NCBI GenBank assembly: GCA_951804985.1 | Contig: OX638136.1 | Coordinates: 620,001-684,000, forward strand | Direction: 5' to 3' | Origin: Dryomyza anilis | Taxonomy: Eukaryota > Arthropoda > Insecta > Diptera > Dryomyzidae | DNA length: 64,000 nt | Shown here: positions 12,475 to 26,978 of the stretch, one piece after another | Layout of the letters: every line of letters begins with the position of its first letter | How positions within the stretch are numbered: the stretch's first letter is position 1 | Translations under genes and position numbers: made by a program | Notes under the pieces: generated by a model | Seen by the model: the letters and a program-made list of their open reading frames with translations, nothing else | Told to the model about the DNA's origin: nothing | The model's database searches: none

Positions 12475-13167
12475 ATGTCTGAATTAACTGGTGTCGCAGT
12501 CGTTTCGTCGCCTGTTGCTACTGCTGCTGCTGCAGTGGAAAAGAAAGTCGTCAAGAAGACTGCAAAGAAACCAGCGACTGCACCATCTCATCCACCAACT
12601 CAGCAAATGGTTGACGCTTCAATTAAAAATTTAAAAGAACGTGGTGGTTCATCATTGCTGGCAATTAAGAAATATATCAGTGCAACATATAAATGTGATG
12701 CTCAAAAATTGGCACCATTTATTAAGAAATATTTAAAATCAGCAGTTGTATCTGGTAAATTAATTCAAACAAAAGGCAAGGGAGCATCAGGTTCCTTCAA
12801 ACTTTCAGCCGCTGCCAGTAAGGAGCCGAAAACAAAAACTAAGTCCGTTGAGAAGAAAAAGACAGCTATAACCAAAACTGCACCTAAGAGAAAATCAACA
12901 GCGTCAACAAAGAAGGTGAGTGATGAGAAAAAAGGAAAGAAAGCTGTGGCCACAAAAAAAACCGCTGAAAAGAAGAAGGTTGAAAAAACAAAGGCGAAAA
13001 CCATCAAAAAGGTTGGTGCAGTTAAATCAAAATCTGTGAAATCAAAGGCAACAACGCCCGTATCAGTTTCTAAAGGAAAAGTGACCAAAGCGAAGGCAGC
13101 GTTAGCTAAGAAAACGGTTAATATTCCAAAAAAACCAGCTGCTAAAAAGACTGCAGCTAAAAAATAA
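12475..13167 (+). CDS. His1: Linker histone H1 (unit 2)
   Basis: Intact 230-aa H1, protein identical to unit 1. The stem-loop is at 13212-13227. Confidence 0.97.
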   Translation: MSELTGVAVVSSPVATAAAAVEKKVVKKTAKKPATAPSHPPTQQMVDASIKNLKERGGSSLLAIKKYISATYKCDAQKLAPFIKKYLKSAVVSGKLIQTKGKGASGSFKLSAAASKEPKTKTKSVEKKKTAITKTAPKRKSTASTKKVSDEKKGKKAVATKKTAEKKKVEKTKAKTIKKVGAVKSKSVKSKATTPVSVSKGKVTKAKAALAKKTVNIPKKPAAKKTAAKK

Positions 13168-13371
13168 TTTTTTAATCATATAGCATTCGTTTAAATCGAA
13201 TTTATATAAAAAGCCCTTCTCAGGGCTACAATTTATTTCTACAAAGAGATTAAACTTAAATTAATTTAAATGTATGTTTGATTTATTTATAGTTTTTTTT
13301 TTTTATTATTATTTAGTGTTATTACATTGACGAAAATATGAATGTTGTTGAATTCTAGTGCATGAGCATTC

Positions 13372-13491
13372 GCCAACGACCATACCACGCTGAATACATC
13401 GGTTCTCGTCCGATCACCGAAATTAAGCAGCGTCGGGCGCGGTTAGTACTTAGATGGGGGACCGCTTGGGAACACCGCGTGTTGTTGGCAC
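13372..13491 (+). rRNA. 5SrRNA: 5S ribosomal RNA (unit 2)
   Basis: Same sequence as the unit 1 gene over the 118 nt compared. It lies 6,897 bp from that gene, which is the length of one full unit. Confidence 0.96.
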
Positions 13492-13950
13492 ACTAAGATC
13501 ATTAGATTTTTTTTTATATATATATTTTTCACATTTAATAAAAAAAAAAATTCAATTTTTTTGTATTAATTCAGTCAAATATAGAAGTTATTAAATTATT
13601 AGAAAATATAAATAATTTATTTTATTAATAAACTAAAAAAATCTAAATATTAATTTATTAAAATGTATATAAAAATCAATTTAATAAATTTCATCTTTTT
13701 AGTGAAATAGTTTATGGCTCTGAGAAGTGCCTTTTTATACACATATTTTATGTATTAATTCCGTTAAATATTGAAGCTCTGAAATTAAAATAATTTATTT
13801 TATTGATAAAATTCAAAATCTATATTTTTATTAAAATGTATTTTAATTTTTTTGTAACTTGAATTTAATTAATTTCATCTTTTTAGTAAAATATTTTGTG
13901 GCCCTGAGAAGGGCCTTTTTATATATATGAAACAAAATGTTGTTGAAAAT
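13492..13950. repeat. 5S-H2B spacer, unit 3
   Basis: Contains the Pol III T-run, the duplicated H2B 3' block, and stem-loops at 13716-13731 (mismatched) and 13900-13915 (functional). A small insertion TTTTAATTTTTTTG near 13840 marks units 3-6. Confidence 0.82.
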
Positions 13951-14322
13951 TTATTTAGAGCTCGTGTATTTAGTGACAGCTTTTGTTCCATCACTGACGG
14001 CGTGCTTAGCCAGCTCACCAGGCAATAGTAGACGGACGGCTGTTTGAATTTCGCGACTCGTAATTGTTGAGCGTTTGTTGTAGTGTGCCAAACGAGAAGC
14101 CTCAGCCGCAATGCGCTCAAAAATATCATTCACAAAACTATTCATGATGCTCATAGCCTTTGAAGAAATTCCAGTATCGGGATGAACTTGCTTCAACACT
14201 TTGTAAATGTAGATGGCGTAGCTTTCCTTCCTCTTGCGCTTACGTTTCTTGTCATTCTTGGTGATGTTCTTCTGCGCCTTTCCAGCCTTCTTGGCAGCTT
14301 TTCCACTAGTTTTTGGTGGCAT
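13951..14322 (-). CDS. His2B: Histone H2B (unit 3)
   Basis: Intact 123-aa H2B with one conservative change, E111D (SDGTKAV). The first gene of the short unit class. The stem-loop is at 13900-13915 and the divergent promoter at 14323-14605. Confidence 0.97.
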   Translation of the reverse strand: MPPKTSGKAAKKAGKAQKNITKNDKKRKRKRKESYAIYIYKVLKQVHPDTGISSKAMSIMNSFVNDIFERIAAEASRLAHYNKRSTITSREIQTAVRLLLPGELAKHAVSDGTKAVTKYTSSK

Positions 14323-14605
14323 TTTATTTTGTTCACTGTTCACTTTTTTTTTCTTTTTCACAAAACACTTCACTGTTAACACAATTTTTATGCCAAGTCC
14401 AAAATTCGATGTGTTTAAGTACTTTTTTCTATACGTGTTTTTCAGGCAGAAGAAGACATTATTGGTTATTTCAAAAACAACCCTCATTCAATGGAATGCG
14501 TAGAAAAAAAAACTATAAATACAGAGCGACTATGTGTCACAGGCATCATTTGTGTTTAAAGTGCAGTGCTGTGAAGTGTATTAGTATAAACAAAAAAAGT
14601 GAATA

Positions 14606-14960
<355 letters not shown>

Positions 14961-16483
14961 ATATTCAACAACCACAAATAAAAAATATAAACCAACCGTC
15001 CTTTTCAGGACGACAAATTATTAATAAATAAAGAGATATATTATTATTAAAAAAAAAAAAATCTATAATAAAACGATACAAAATTAATTTCTAAATGCTT
15101 GTCATATTTTCAAGGGAGGTTAATTTCTATAGGAAAACATATGTTGAAGGTAGAATATCATGCAAAAATGAAAAAAAAAAATTCGATAATGAAACGATAA
15201 AAAGTCGCTTCTCTGTGCGTCTCATATTTTCAAGGGAGGCTAATTTCTATAGGAAAACATATGTTGAAGGTAGAATATCATGCTAAAATGAAAAAAAAAA
15301 AAATCGTTAATGAAACGATAAAAAGTCGCTTCTCTGTGCGTCTCATATTTTTAAGAGAGGCTAATTTCAATAGGAATACATATGTTGAAGGTAGAATATC
15401 ATGCCATAATGAAAAAAAAAATTCGATAATGAAACGATAAAAAGACGCTTCTCGGGGCGTCACACTTTTTTAAGGGAGGCTAATTTCCATATAAAAATTC
15501 AATTTTATGTGTTCAATGTACTCAATTGATTTAAATTTGACCATAATAAAATTATATTTTTTTAAAAACATTTTTTATAAAAAAAAAAAATCTCAAAAAA
15601 AATAATTTATATATTTTTTAAAATTATATTTTGCTTCTTTGAAATTTTTTTATGATAGTGAAACGATAATTTCATACAAATATACAATTCTCAGACGATA
15701 GTTTGGGCAAAAACGACGCTTCTCGGTGCGTCACACTTTTTCGAGGGAGGCTAATTTCACATATAAAACTCAATTTTAAATATGTTCAATGTTCTCAATT
15801 GCTTTAATAAAAATACATCCGTATATTTCAGAATGACTATAAAAAATTTAAATTTGAAAAAAATGATATATTTAAAAAAAATCATTTTATTAAAATTAAT
15901 TTTTTAAATATTTGTTATAATTATATTTTGTTCTTTTAATGGTGACCTTTCTTGTGTCGTAAAATGGTGGCAGGTTTAACGTATAAATGGAAATAATACA
16001 TTGAAAATGTTGCAAAATATATATATTTTTTGCATAATGTGATAGTTTATAGATTGTTTAATGTAATAATTAAATTTATCTAAATCAAATAATTTGTTTT
16101 TGGATTCAAATGATGAAATTGTTTCATAAATTTGTATTACAAGTGCGATATTCTTTGAGCATTATCGAGTTTATTAACTGATGAGCTTAACAAATTTGTT
16201 TTGTATATATTGTTATTGATAGATGCATTGATTTACTTTCGTTGCTCATTTAAATTTTTCCAATATTTTGCATACAAATTTAAATAAAAATACTTTAAAA
16301 CAGTTTAAAACCATATTCAGATTATACATATACATGGGAATGTAAATTTATATGAAAAGACGTTTCTCGGCGCGTCTCTTTTTTTCTAGTGAGTCTAAAT
16401 TCCCCTGAAAATTGTGAATTTAAATACAAAGTGTTTTAAGTTTTCATTGAGTGATTTGTACAAGTAATTATTTTAAAACAAAA
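14961..16483. other. Fused H2A-H1 spacer; H4 and H3 deleted (unit 3)
   Basis: Three copies of the 120-bp array (15103-15443) run directly into the H3-H1 spacer at GATAAAAAGACGCTTCTCGG (about 15437-15456). Both parents carry AAAAG(T/A)CGCTTCTC, so the join lies in shared sequence. H4, H3 and their promoter are absent. Hairpin motifs 1-3 of the H3-H1 spacer remain. Confidence 0.92.
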
Positions 16484-17178
16484 ATGTCTGAATTAACTGG
16501 TGTCGCAGTCGTTTCGTCGCCTGTTGCTACTGCTGCTGCTGCAGTGGAAAAGAAAGTCGTCAAGAAGACTGCAAAGAAACCAGCGACTGCACCATCTCAT
16601 CCACCAACTCAGCAAATGGTTGACGCTTCAATTAAAAATTTAAAAGAACGTGGTGGTTCATCATTGCTGGCAATTAAGAAATATATCAGTGCAACATATA
16701 AATGTGATGCTCAAAAATTGGCACCATTTATTAAGAAATATTTAAAATCAGCAGTTGTATCTGGTAAATTAATTCAAACAAAAGGCAAGGGAGCATCAGG
16801 TTCCTTCAAACTTTCAGCCGCTGCCATTAAGGAGCCGAAAACAAAAACTAAGTCCGTTGAGAAGAAAAAGACAGCTATAACCAAAACTGCACCTAAGAGA
16901 AAATCAACAGCGTCAACAAAGAAGGTGAGTGATGAGAAAAAAGGAAAGAAAGCTGTGGCCACAAAAAAAAAACCGCTGAAAAGAAGAAGGTTGAAAAAAC
17001 AAAGGCGAAAACCATCAAAAAGGTTGGTGCAGTTAAATCAAAATCTGTGAAATCAAAGGCAACAACGCCCGTATCAGTTTCTAAAGGAAAAGTGACCAAA
17101 GCGAAGGCAGCGTTAGCTAAGAAAACGGTTAATATTCCAAAAAAACCAGCTGCTAAAAAGACTGCAGCTAAAAAATAA
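16484..17178 (+). pseudogene. His1: H1 with frameshifted C-tail (unit 3)
   Basis: The N-tail and winged-helix domain are intact. The A-run after GTGGCCAC has ten A where others have eight, shifting the frame; translation ends at 17050 after 188 aa with a different but still basic tail. The original stop is at 17176-17178 and the stem-loop at 17223-17238. S115I is shared with unit 4. A homopolymer error in the assembly is a real alternative. Confidence 0.8.
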
Positions 17179-17392
17179 TTTTTTAATCATATAGCATTCG
17201 TTTAAATCGAATTTATATAAAAAGCCCTTCTCAGGGCTACAATTTATTTCTACAAAGAGATTAAACTTAAATTAATTTAAATGTATGTTTGATTTATTTA
17301 TAGTTTTTTTTTTTTATTATTATTTAGTGTTATTACATTGACGAAAATATGAATGTTGTTGAATTCTAGTGCATGAGCATTCGCCAACGACC

Positions 17393-17512
17393 ATACCACG
17401 CTGAATACATCGGTTCTCGTCCGATCACCGAAATTAAGCAGCGTCGGGCGCGGTTAGTACTTAGATGGCGGACCGCTTGGGAACACCGCGTGTTGTTGGC
17501 ACACTAAGATCA
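17393..17512 (+). rRNA. 5SrRNA: 5S ribosomal RNA (unit 3), G87C
   Basis: One change: TAGATGGCGGACC in place of TAGATGGGGGACC, position 87, inside the C-box of the internal promoter. Otherwise like unit 1. Confidence 0.94.
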
Positions 17513-17961
17513 TTAGATTTTTTTTTATATATATATTTTTCACATTTAATAAAAAAAAAAATTCAATTTTTTTGTATTAATTCAGTCAAATATAGAAGTT
17601 ATTAAATTATTAGAAAATATAAATAATTTATTTTATTAATAAACTAAAAAAATCTAAATATTAATTTATTAAAATGTATATAAAAATCAATTTAATAAAT
17701 TTCATCTTTTTAGTGAAATAGTTTATGGCTCTGAGAAGTGCCTTTTTATACACATATTTTATGTATTAATTCCGTTAAATATTGAAGCTCTGAAATTAAA
17801 ATAATTTATTTTATTGATAAAATTCAAAATCTATATTTTTATTAAAATGTATTTTAATTTTTTTGTAACTTGAATTTAATTAATTTCATCTTTTTAGTAA
17901 AATATTTTGTGGCCCTGAGAAGGGCCTTTTTATATATATGAAACAAAATGTTGTTGAAAAT
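17513..17961. repeat. 5S-H2B spacer, unit 4
   Basis: Same as unit 3; stem-loops at 17727-17742 (mismatched) and 17911-17926 (functional). Confidence 0.82.
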
Positions 17962-18333
17962 TTATTTAGAGCTCGTGTATTTAGTGACAGCTTTTGTTCC
18001 TTCACTGACGGCGTGCTTAGCCAGCTCACCAGGCAATAGTAGACGGACGGCTGTTTGAATTTCGCGACTCGTAATTGTTGAGCGTTTGTTGTAGTGTGCC
18101 AAACGAGAAGCCTCAGCCGCAATGCGCTCAAAAATATCATTCACAAAACTATTCATGATGCTCATAGCCTTTGAAGAAATTCCAGTATCGGGATGAACTT
18201 GCTTCAACACTTTGTAAATGTAGATGGCGTAGCTTTCCTTCCTCTTGCGCTTACGTTTCTTGTCATTCTTGGTGATGTTCTTCTGCGCCTTTCCAGCCTT
18301 CTTGGCAGCTTTTCCACTAGTTTTTGGTGGCAT
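17962..18333 (-). CDS. His2B: Histone H2B (unit 4)
   Basis: Intact 123-aa H2B, protein identical to unit 1. Divergent promoter at 18334-18616. Confidence 0.98.
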   Translation of the reverse strand: MPPKTSGKAAKKAGKAQKNITKNDKKRKRKRKESYAIYIYKVLKQVHPDTGISSKAMSIMNSFVNDIFERIAAEASRLAHYNKRSTITSREIQTAVRLLLPGELAKHAVSEGTKAVTKYTSSK

Positions 18334-18616
18334 TTTATTTTGTTCACTGTTCACTTTTTTTTTCTTTTTCACAAAACACTTCACTGTTAACACAATTTTT
18401 ATGCCAAGTCCAAAATTCGATGTGTTTAAGTACTTTTTTCTATACGTGTTTTTCAGGCAGAAGAAGACATTATTGGTTATTTCAAAAACAACCCTCATTC
18501 AATGGAATGCGTAGAAAAAAAAACTATAAATACAGAGCGACTATGTGTCACAGGCATCATTTGTGTTTAAAGTGCAGTGCTGTGAAGTGTATTAGTATAA
18601 ACAAAAAAAGTGAATA

Positions 18617-18971
<355 letters not shown>

Positions 18972-20494
18972 ATATTCAACAACCACAAATAAAAAATATA
19001 AACCAACCGTCCTTTTCAGGACGACAAATTATTAATAAATAAAGAGATATATTATTATTAAAAAAAAAAAAATCTATAATAAAACGATACAAAATTAATT
19101 TCTAAATGCTTGTCATATTTTCAAGGGAGGTTAATTTCTATAGGAAAACATATGTTGAAGGTAGAATATCATGCAAAAATGAAAAAAAAAAATTCGATAA
19201 TGAAACGATAAAAAGTCGCTTCTCTGTGCGTCTCATATTTTCAAGGGACGCTAATTTCTATAGGAAAACATATGTTGAAGGTAGAATATCATGCTAAAAT
19301 GAAAAAAAAAAAAATCGTTAATGAAACGATAAAAAGTCGCTTCTCTGTGCGTCTCATATTTTTAAGAGAGGCTAATTTCAATAGGAATACATATGTTGAA
19401 GGTAGAATATCATGCCATAATGAAAAAAAAAATTCGATAATGAAACGATAAAAAGACGCTTCTCGGGGCGTCACACTTTTTTAAGGGAGGCTAATTTCCA
19501 TATAAAAATTCAATTTTATGTGTTCAATGTACTCAATTGATTTAAATTTGACCATAATAAAATTATATTTTTTTAAAAACATTTTTTATAAAAAAAAAAA
19601 ATCTCAAAAAAAATAATTTATATATTTTTTAAAATTATATTTTGCTTCTTTGAAATTTTTTTATGATAGTGAAACGATAATTTCATACAAATATACAATT
19701 CTCAGACGATAGTTTGGGCAAAAACGACGCTTCTCGGTGCGTCACACTTTTTCGAGGGAGGCTAATTTCACATATAAAACTCAATTTTAAATATGTTCAA
19801 TGTTCTCAATTGCTTTAATAAAAATACATCCGTATATTTCAGAATGACTATAAAAAATTTAAATTTGAAAAAAATGATATATTTAAAAAAAATCATTTTA
19901 TTAAAATTAATTTTTTAAATATTTGTTATAATTATATTTTGTTCTTTTAATGGTGACCTTTCTTGTGTCGTAAAATGGTGGCAGGTTTAACGTATAAATG
20001 GAAATAATACATTGAAAATGTTGCAAAATATATATATTTTTTGCATAATGTGATAGTTTATAGATTGTTTAATGTAATAATTAAATTTATCTAAATCAAA
20101 TAATTTGTTTTTGGATTCAAATGATGAAATTGTTTCATAAATTTGTATTACAAGTGCGATATTCTTTGAGCATTATCGAGTTTATTAACTGATGAGCTTA
20201 ACAAATTTGTTTTGTATATATTGTTATTGATAGATGCATTGATTTACTTTCGTTGCTCATTTAAATTTTTCCAATATTTTGCATACAAATTTAAATAAAA
20301 ATACTTTAAAACAGTTTAAAACCATATTCAGATTATACATATACATGGGAATGTAAATTTATATGAAAAGACGTTTCTCGGCGCGTCTCTTTTTTTCTAG
20401 TGAGTCTAAATTCCCCTGAAAATTGTGAATTTAAATACAAAGTGTTTTAAGTTTTCATTGAGTGATTTGTACAAGTAATTATTTTAAAACAAAA
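18972..20494. other. Fused H2A-H1 spacer; H4 and H3 deleted (unit 4)
   Basis: Three array copies (19114-19454), then the same junction as unit 3 at about 19447-19466, then the H3-H1 spacer. No gene. Confidence 0.92.
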
Positions 20495-21187
20495 ATGTCT
20501 GAATTAACTGGTGTCGCAGTCGTTTCGTCGCCTGTTGCTACTGCTGCTGCTGCAGTGGAAAAGAAAGTCGTCAAGAAGACTGCAAAGAAACCAGCGACTG
20601 CACCATCTCATCCACCAACTCAGCAAATGGTTGACGCTTCAATTAAAAATTTAAAAGAACGTGGTGGTTCATCATTGCTGGCAATTAAGAAATATATCAG
20701 TGCAACATATAAATGTGATGCTCAAAAATTGGCACCATTTATTAAGAAATATTTAAAATCAGCAGTTGTATCTGGTAAATTAATTCAAACAAAAGGCAAG
20801 GGAGCATCAGGTTCCTTCAAACTTTCAGCCGCTGCCATTAAGGAGCCGAAAACAAAAACTAAGTCCGTTGAGAAGAAAAAGACAGCTATAACCAAAACTG
20901 CACCTAAGAGAAAATCAACAGCGTCAACAAAGAAGGTGAGTGATGAGAAAAAAGGAAAGAAAGCTGTGGCCACAAAAAAAACCGCTGAAAAGAAGAAGGT
21001 TGAAAAAACAAAGGCGAAAACCATCAAAGAGGTTGGTGCAGTTAAATCAAAATCTGTGAAATCAAAGGCAACAACGCCCGTATCAGTTTCTAAAGGAAAA
21101 GTGACCAAAGCGAAGGCAGCGTTAGCTAAGAAAACGGTTAATATTCCAAAAAAACCAGCTGCTAAAAAGACTGCAGCTAAAAAATAA
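20495..21187 (+). CDS. His1: Linker histone H1 (unit 4)
   Basis: Intact 230-aa H1. Changes against unit 1 are S115I (AAAIKEP) and K-to-E in the C-tail (TIKEVGAV). The stem-loop is at 21232-21247. It is the only H1 of full 230-aa form in the short units. Confidence 0.96.
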   Translation: MSELTGVAVVSSPVATAAAAVEKKVVKKTAKKPATAPSHPPTQQMVDASIKNLKERGGSSLLAIKKYISATYKCDAQKLAPFIKKYLKSAVVSGKLIQTKGKGASGSFKLSAAAIKEPKTKTKSVEKKKTAITKTAPKRKSTASTKKVSDEKKGKKAVATKKTAEKKKVEKTKAKTIKEVGAVKSKSVKSKATTPVSVSKGKVTKAKAALAKKTVNIPKKPAAKKTAAKK

Positions 21188-21389
21188 TTTTTTAATCATA
21201 TAGCATTCGTTTAAATCGAATTTATATAAAAAGCCCTTCTCAGGGCTACAATTTATTTCTACAAAGAGATTAAACTTAAATTAATTTAAATGTATGTTTG
21301 ATTTATTTATAGTTTTTTTTTTATTATTATTTAGTGTTATTACATTGACGAAAATATGAATGTTGTTGAATTCTAGTGCATGAGCATTC

Positions 21390-21509
21390 GCCAACGACCA
21401 TACCACGCTGAATACATCGGTTCTCGTCCGATCACCGAAATTAAGCAGCGTCGGGCGCGGTTAGTACTTAGATGGGGGACCGCTTGGGAACACCGCGTGT
21501 TGTTGGCAC
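21390..21509 (+). rRNA. 5SrRNA: 5S ribosomal RNA (unit 4)
   Basis: Same as unit 1. It lies 3,997 bp from the previous 5S gene, the length of a short unit. Confidence 0.96.
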
Positions 21510-21968
21510 ACTAAGATCATTAGATTTTTTTTTATATATATATTTTTCACATTTAATAAAAAAAAAAATTCAATTTTTTTGTATTAATTCAGTCAAATAT
21601 AGAAGTTATTAAATTATTAGAAAATATAAATAATTTATTTTATTAATAAACTAAAAAAATCTAAATATTAATTTATTAAAATGTATATAAAAATCAATTT
21701 AATAAATTTCATCTTTTTAGTGAAATAGTTTATGGCTCTGAGAAGTGCCTTTTTATACACATATTTTATGTATTAATTCCGTTAAATATTGAAGCTCTGA
21801 AATTAAAATAATTTATTTTATTGATAAAATTCAAAATCTATATTTTTATTAAAATGTATTTTAATTTTTTTGTAACTTGAATTTAATTAATTTCATCTTT
21901 TTAGTAAAATATTTTGTGGCCCTGAGAAGGGCCTTTTTATATATATGAAACAAAATGTTGTTGAAAAT
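21510..21968. repeat. 5S-H2B spacer, unit 5
   Basis: As in unit 3; stem-loops at 21734-21749 and 21918-21933. Confidence 0.82.
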
Positions 21969-22340
21969 TTATTTAGAGCTCGTGTATTTAGTGACAGCTT
22001 TTGTTCCTTCACTGACGGCGTGCTTAGCCAGCTCACCAGGCAATAGTAGACGGACGGCTGTTTGAATTTCGCGACTCGTAATTGTTGAGCGTTTGTTGTA
22101 GTGTGCCAAAGGAGAAGCCTCAGCCGCAATGCGCTCAAAAATATCATTCACAAAACTATTCATGATGCTCATAGCCTTTGAAGAAATTCCAGTATCGGGA
22201 TGAACTTGCTTCAACACTTTGTAAATGTAGATGGCGTAGCTTTCCTTCCTCTTGCGCTTACGTTTCTTGTCATTCTTGGTGATGTTCTTCTGCGCCTTTC
22301 CAGCCTTCTTGGCAGCTTTTCCACTAGTTTTTGGTGGCAT
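21969..22340 (-). CDS. His2B: Histone H2B (unit 5), R77P
   Basis: Open 123-aa frame, but the invariant [12 protein letters not shown] reads [12 protein letters not shown] (R77P counting Met). A proline inside the long central helix end of the histone fold is likely disruptive. The stem-loop is at 21918-21933. Confidence 0.95.
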   Translation of the reverse strand: MPPKTSGKAAKKAGKAQKNITKNDKKRKRKRKESYAIYIYKVLKQVHPDTGISSKAMSIMNSFVNDIFERIAAEASPLAHYNKRSTITSREIQTAVRLLLPGELAKHAVSEGTKAVTKYTSSK

Positions 22341-22622
22341 TTTATTTTGTTCACTGTTCACTTTTTTTTTCTTTTTCACAAAACACTTCACTGTTAACAC
22401 AATTTTTATGCCAAGTCCAAAATTCGATGTGTTTAAGTACTTTTTTCTATACGTGTTTTTCAGGCAGAAGAAGACATTATTGGTTATTTCAAAAACAACC
22501 CTCATTCAATGGAATGCGTAGAAAAAAAAACTATAAATACAGAGCGACTATGTGTCACAGGCATCATTTGTGTTTAAAGTGCAGTGCTGTGAAGTGTATT
22601 AGTATAAACAAAAAAGTGAATA

Positions 22623-22977
<355 letters not shown>

Positions 22978-24499
22978 ATATTCAACAACCACAAATAAAA
23001 AATATAAACCAACCGTCCTTTTCAGGACGACAAATTATTAATAAATAAAGAGATATATTATTATTAAAAAAAAAAAATCTATAATAAAACGATACAAAAT
23101 TAATTTCTAAATGCTTGTCATATTTTCAAGGGAGGTTAATTTCTATAGGAAAACATATGTTGAAGGTAGAATATCATGCTAAAATGAAAAAAAAAAATTC
23201 GATAATGAAACGATAAAAAGTCGCTTCTCTGTGCGTCTCATATTTTCAAGGGAGGCTAATTTCTATAGGAAAACATATGTTGAAGGTAGAATATCATGCT
23301 AAAATGAAAAAAAAAAATTTCGTTAATGAAACGATAAAAAGTCACTTCTCTGTGCGTCTCATATTTTTAAGAGAGGCTAATTTCTATAGGAATACATATG
23401 TTGAAGGTAGAATATCATGCCATAATGAAAAAAAAAATTCGATAATGAAACGATAAAAAGACGCTTCTCGGGGCGTCACACTTTTTTAAGGGAGGCTAAT
23501 TTCCATATAAAAATTCAATTTTATGTGTTCAATGTACTCAATTGATTTAAATTTGACCATAATAAAATTATATTTTTTTAAAAACATTTTTTATAAAAAA
23601 AAAAAATCTCAAAAAAAATAATTTATATATTTTTTAAAATTATATTTTGCTTCTTTGAAATTTTTTTATGATAGTGAAACGATAATTTCATACAAATATA
23701 CAATTCTCAGACGATAGTTTGGGCAAAAACGACGCTTCTCGGTGCGTCACACTTTTTCGAGGGAGGCTAATTTCACATATAAAACTCAATTTTAAATATG
23801 TTCAATGTTCTCAATTGCTTTAATAAAAATACATCCGTATATTTCAGAATGACTATAAAAAATTTAAATTTGAAAAAAATGATATATTTAAAAAAAATCA
23901 ATTTATTAAAATTAATTTTTTAAATATTTGTTATAATTATATTTTGTTCTTTTAATGGTGACCTTTCTTGTGTCGTAAAATGATGGCAGGTTTAACGTAT
24001 AAATGGAAATAATACATTGAAAATGTTGCAAAATATATATATTTTTTGCATAATGTGATAGTTTATAGATTGTTTAATGTAATAATTAAATTTATCTAAA
24101 TCAAATAATTTGTTTTTGGATTCAAATGATGAAATTGTTTCATAAATTTGTATTACAAGTGCGATATTCTTTGAGCATTATCGAGTTTATTAACTGATGA
24201 GCTTAACAAATTTGTTTTGTATATATTGTTATTGATAGATGCATTGATTTACTTTCGTTGCTCATTTAAATTTTTCCAATATTTTGCATACAAATTTAAA
24301 TAAAAATACTTTAAAACAGTTTAAAACCATATTGAGATTATACATATACATGGGAATGTAAATTTATATGAAAAGACGTTTCTCGGCGCGTCTCATTTTT
24401 TCTAGTGAATCTAAATTCCCCTGAAAATTGTGAATTTAAATACAAAGTGTTTTAAGTTTTCATTGAGTGATTTGTACAAGTAATTATTTTAAAACAAAA
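22978..24499. other. Fused H2A-H1 spacer; H4 and H3 deleted (unit 5)
   Basis: Three array copies (23119-23460), the shared junction at about 23452-23471, then the H3-H1 spacer. No gene. Confidence 0.92.
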
Positions 24500-25186
24500 A
24501 TGTCTCAATTAACTGGTGTCGCAGTCGTTTCGTCGCCTGTTGCTACTGCTGCAGTGGAAAAGAAAGTCGTCAAGAAGACTGCAAAGAAACCAGCGACTGC
24601 ACCATCTCATCCACCAACTCAGCAAATGGTTGACGCTTCAATTAAAAATTTAAAAGAACGTGGTGGTTCATCATTGCTGGCAATTAAGAAATATATCAGT
24701 GCAACATATAAATGTGATGCTCAAAAATTGGCACCATTTATTAAGAAATATTTAAAATCAGCAGTTGTATCTGGTAAATTAATTCAAACAAAAGGCAAGG
24801 GAGCATCAGGTTCCTTCAAACTTTCAGCCGCTGCCAGTAAGGAGCCGAAAACAAAAACTAAGTCCGTTGAGAAGAAAAAGACAGCTATAACCAAAACTGC
24901 ACCTAAGAGAAAATCAACAGCGTCAACAAAGAAGGTGAGTGATGAGAAAAAAGGAAAGAAAGCTGTGGCCACAAAAAAAACCGCTGAAAAGAAGAAGGTT
25001 GAAAAAACAAAGGCGAAAACCATCAAAAAGGTTGGTGCAGTTAAATCAAAATCTGTGAAATCAAAGGCAACAACGCCCGTATCAGTTTCTAAAGGAAAAG
25101 TGACCAAAGCGAAGGCAGCGTTAGCTAAGAAAACGGTTAATATTCCAAAAAAACCAGCTGCTAAAAAGACTGCAGCTAAAAAATAA
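24500..25186 (+). CDS. His1: Linker histone H1 (unit 5), 228 aa
   Basis: Intact. It starts MSQLTG rather than MSELTG and lacks two alanines of the N-tail Ala run (a 6-nt GCT repeat contraction). Both features are shared with unit 6. Stem-loop at 25231-25246. Confidence 0.96.
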   Translation: MSQLTGVAVVSSPVATAAVEKKVVKKTAKKPATAPSHPPTQQMVDASIKNLKERGGSSLLAIKKYISATYKCDAQKLAPFIKKYLKSAVVSGKLIQTKGKGASGSFKLSAAASKEPKTKTKSVEKKKTAITKTAPKRKSTASTKKVSDEKKGKKAVATKKTAEKKKVEKTKAKTIKKVGAVKSKSVKSKATTPVSVSKGKVTKAKAALAKKTVNIPKKPAAKKTAAKK

Positions 25187-25389
25187 TTTTTTAATCATAT
25201 AGCATTCGTTTAAATCGAATTTATATAAAAAGCCCTTCTCAGGGCTACAATTTATTTCTACAAAGAGATTAAACTTAAATTAATTTAAATGTATGTTTGA
25301 TTTATTTATAGTTTTTTTTTTTATTATTATTTAGTGTTATTACATTGACGAAAATATGAATGTTGTTGAATTCTAGTGCATGAGCATTC

Positions 25390-25509
25390 GCCAACGACCA
25401 TACCACGCTGAATACATCGGTTCTCGTCCGATCACCGAAATTAAGCAGCGTCGGGCGCGGTTAGTACTTAGATGGGGGACCGCTTGGGAACACCGCGTGT
25501 TGTTGGCAC
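25390..25509 (+). rRNA. 5SrRNA: 5S ribosomal RNA (unit 5)
   Basis: Same as unit 1; 4,000 bp from the previous 5S gene. Confidence 0.96.
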
Positions 25510-25968
25510 ACTAAGATCATTAGATTTTTTTTTATATATATATTTTTCACATTTAATAAAAAAAAAAATTCAATTTTTTTGTATTAATTCAGTCAAATAT
25601 AGAAGTTATTAAATTATTAGAAAATATAAATAATTTATTTTATTAATAAACTAAAAAAATCTAAATATTAATTTATTAAAATGTATATAAAAATCAATTT
25701 AATAAATTTCATCTTTTTAGTGAAATAGTTTATGGCTCTGAGAAGTGCCTTTTTATACACATATTTTATGTATTAATTCCGTTAAATATTGAAGCTCTGA
25801 AATTAAAATAATTTATTTTATTGATAAAATTCAAAATCTATATTTTTATTAAAATGTATTTTAATTTTTTTGTAACTTGAATTTAATTAATGTCATCTTT
25901 TTAGTAAAATATTTTGTGGCCCTGAGAAGGGCCTTTTTATATATATGAAACAAAATGTTGTTGAAAAT
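25510..25968. repeat. 5S-H2B spacer, unit 6
   Basis: As in unit 3; stem-loops at 25734-25749 and 25918-25933. Confidence 0.82.
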
Positions 25969-26340
25969 TTATTTAGAGCTCGTGTATTTAGTGACAGCTT
26001 TTGTTCCTTCACTGACGGCGTGCTTAGCCAGCTCACCAGGCAATAGTAGACGGACGGCTGTTTGAATTTCGCGACTCGTAATTGTTGAGCGTTTGTTGTA
26101 GTGTGCCAAACGAGAAGCCTCAGCCGCAATGCGCTCAAAAATATCATTCACAAAACTATTCATGATGCTCATAGCCTTTGAAGAAATTCCAGTATCGGGA
26201 TGAACTTGCTTCAACACTTTGTAAATGTAGATGGCGTAGCTTTCCTTCCTCTTGCGCTTACGTTTCTTGTCATTCTTGGTGATGTTCTTCTGCGCCTTTC
26301 CAGCCTTCTTGGCAGCTTTTCCACTAGTTTTTGGTGGCAT
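25969..26340 (-). CDS. His2B: Histone H2B (unit 6)
   Basis: Intact 123-aa H2B, protein identical to unit 1. Divergent promoter at 26341-26623. Confidence 0.98.
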   Translation of the reverse strand: MPPKTSGKAAKKAGKAQKNITKNDKKRKRKRKESYAIYIYKVLKQVHPDTGISSKAMSIMNSFVNDIFERIAAEASRLAHYNKRSTITSREIQTAVRLLLPGELAKHAVSEGTKAVTKYTSSK

Positions 26341-26623
26341 TTTATTTTGTTCACTGTTCACTTTTTTTTTCTTTTTCACAAAACACTTCACTGTTAACAC
26401 AATTTTTATGCCAAGTCCAAAATTCGATGTGTTTAAGTACTTTTTTCTATACGTGTTTTTCAGGCAGAAGAAGACATTATTGGTTATTTCAAAAACAACC
26501 CTCATTCAATGGAATGCGTAGAAAAAAAAACTATAAATACAGAGCGACTATGTGTCACAGGCATCATTTGTGTTTAAAGTGCAGTGCTGTGAAGTGTATT
26601 AGTATAAACAAAAAAAGTGAATA

Positions 26624-26978
<355 letters not shown>

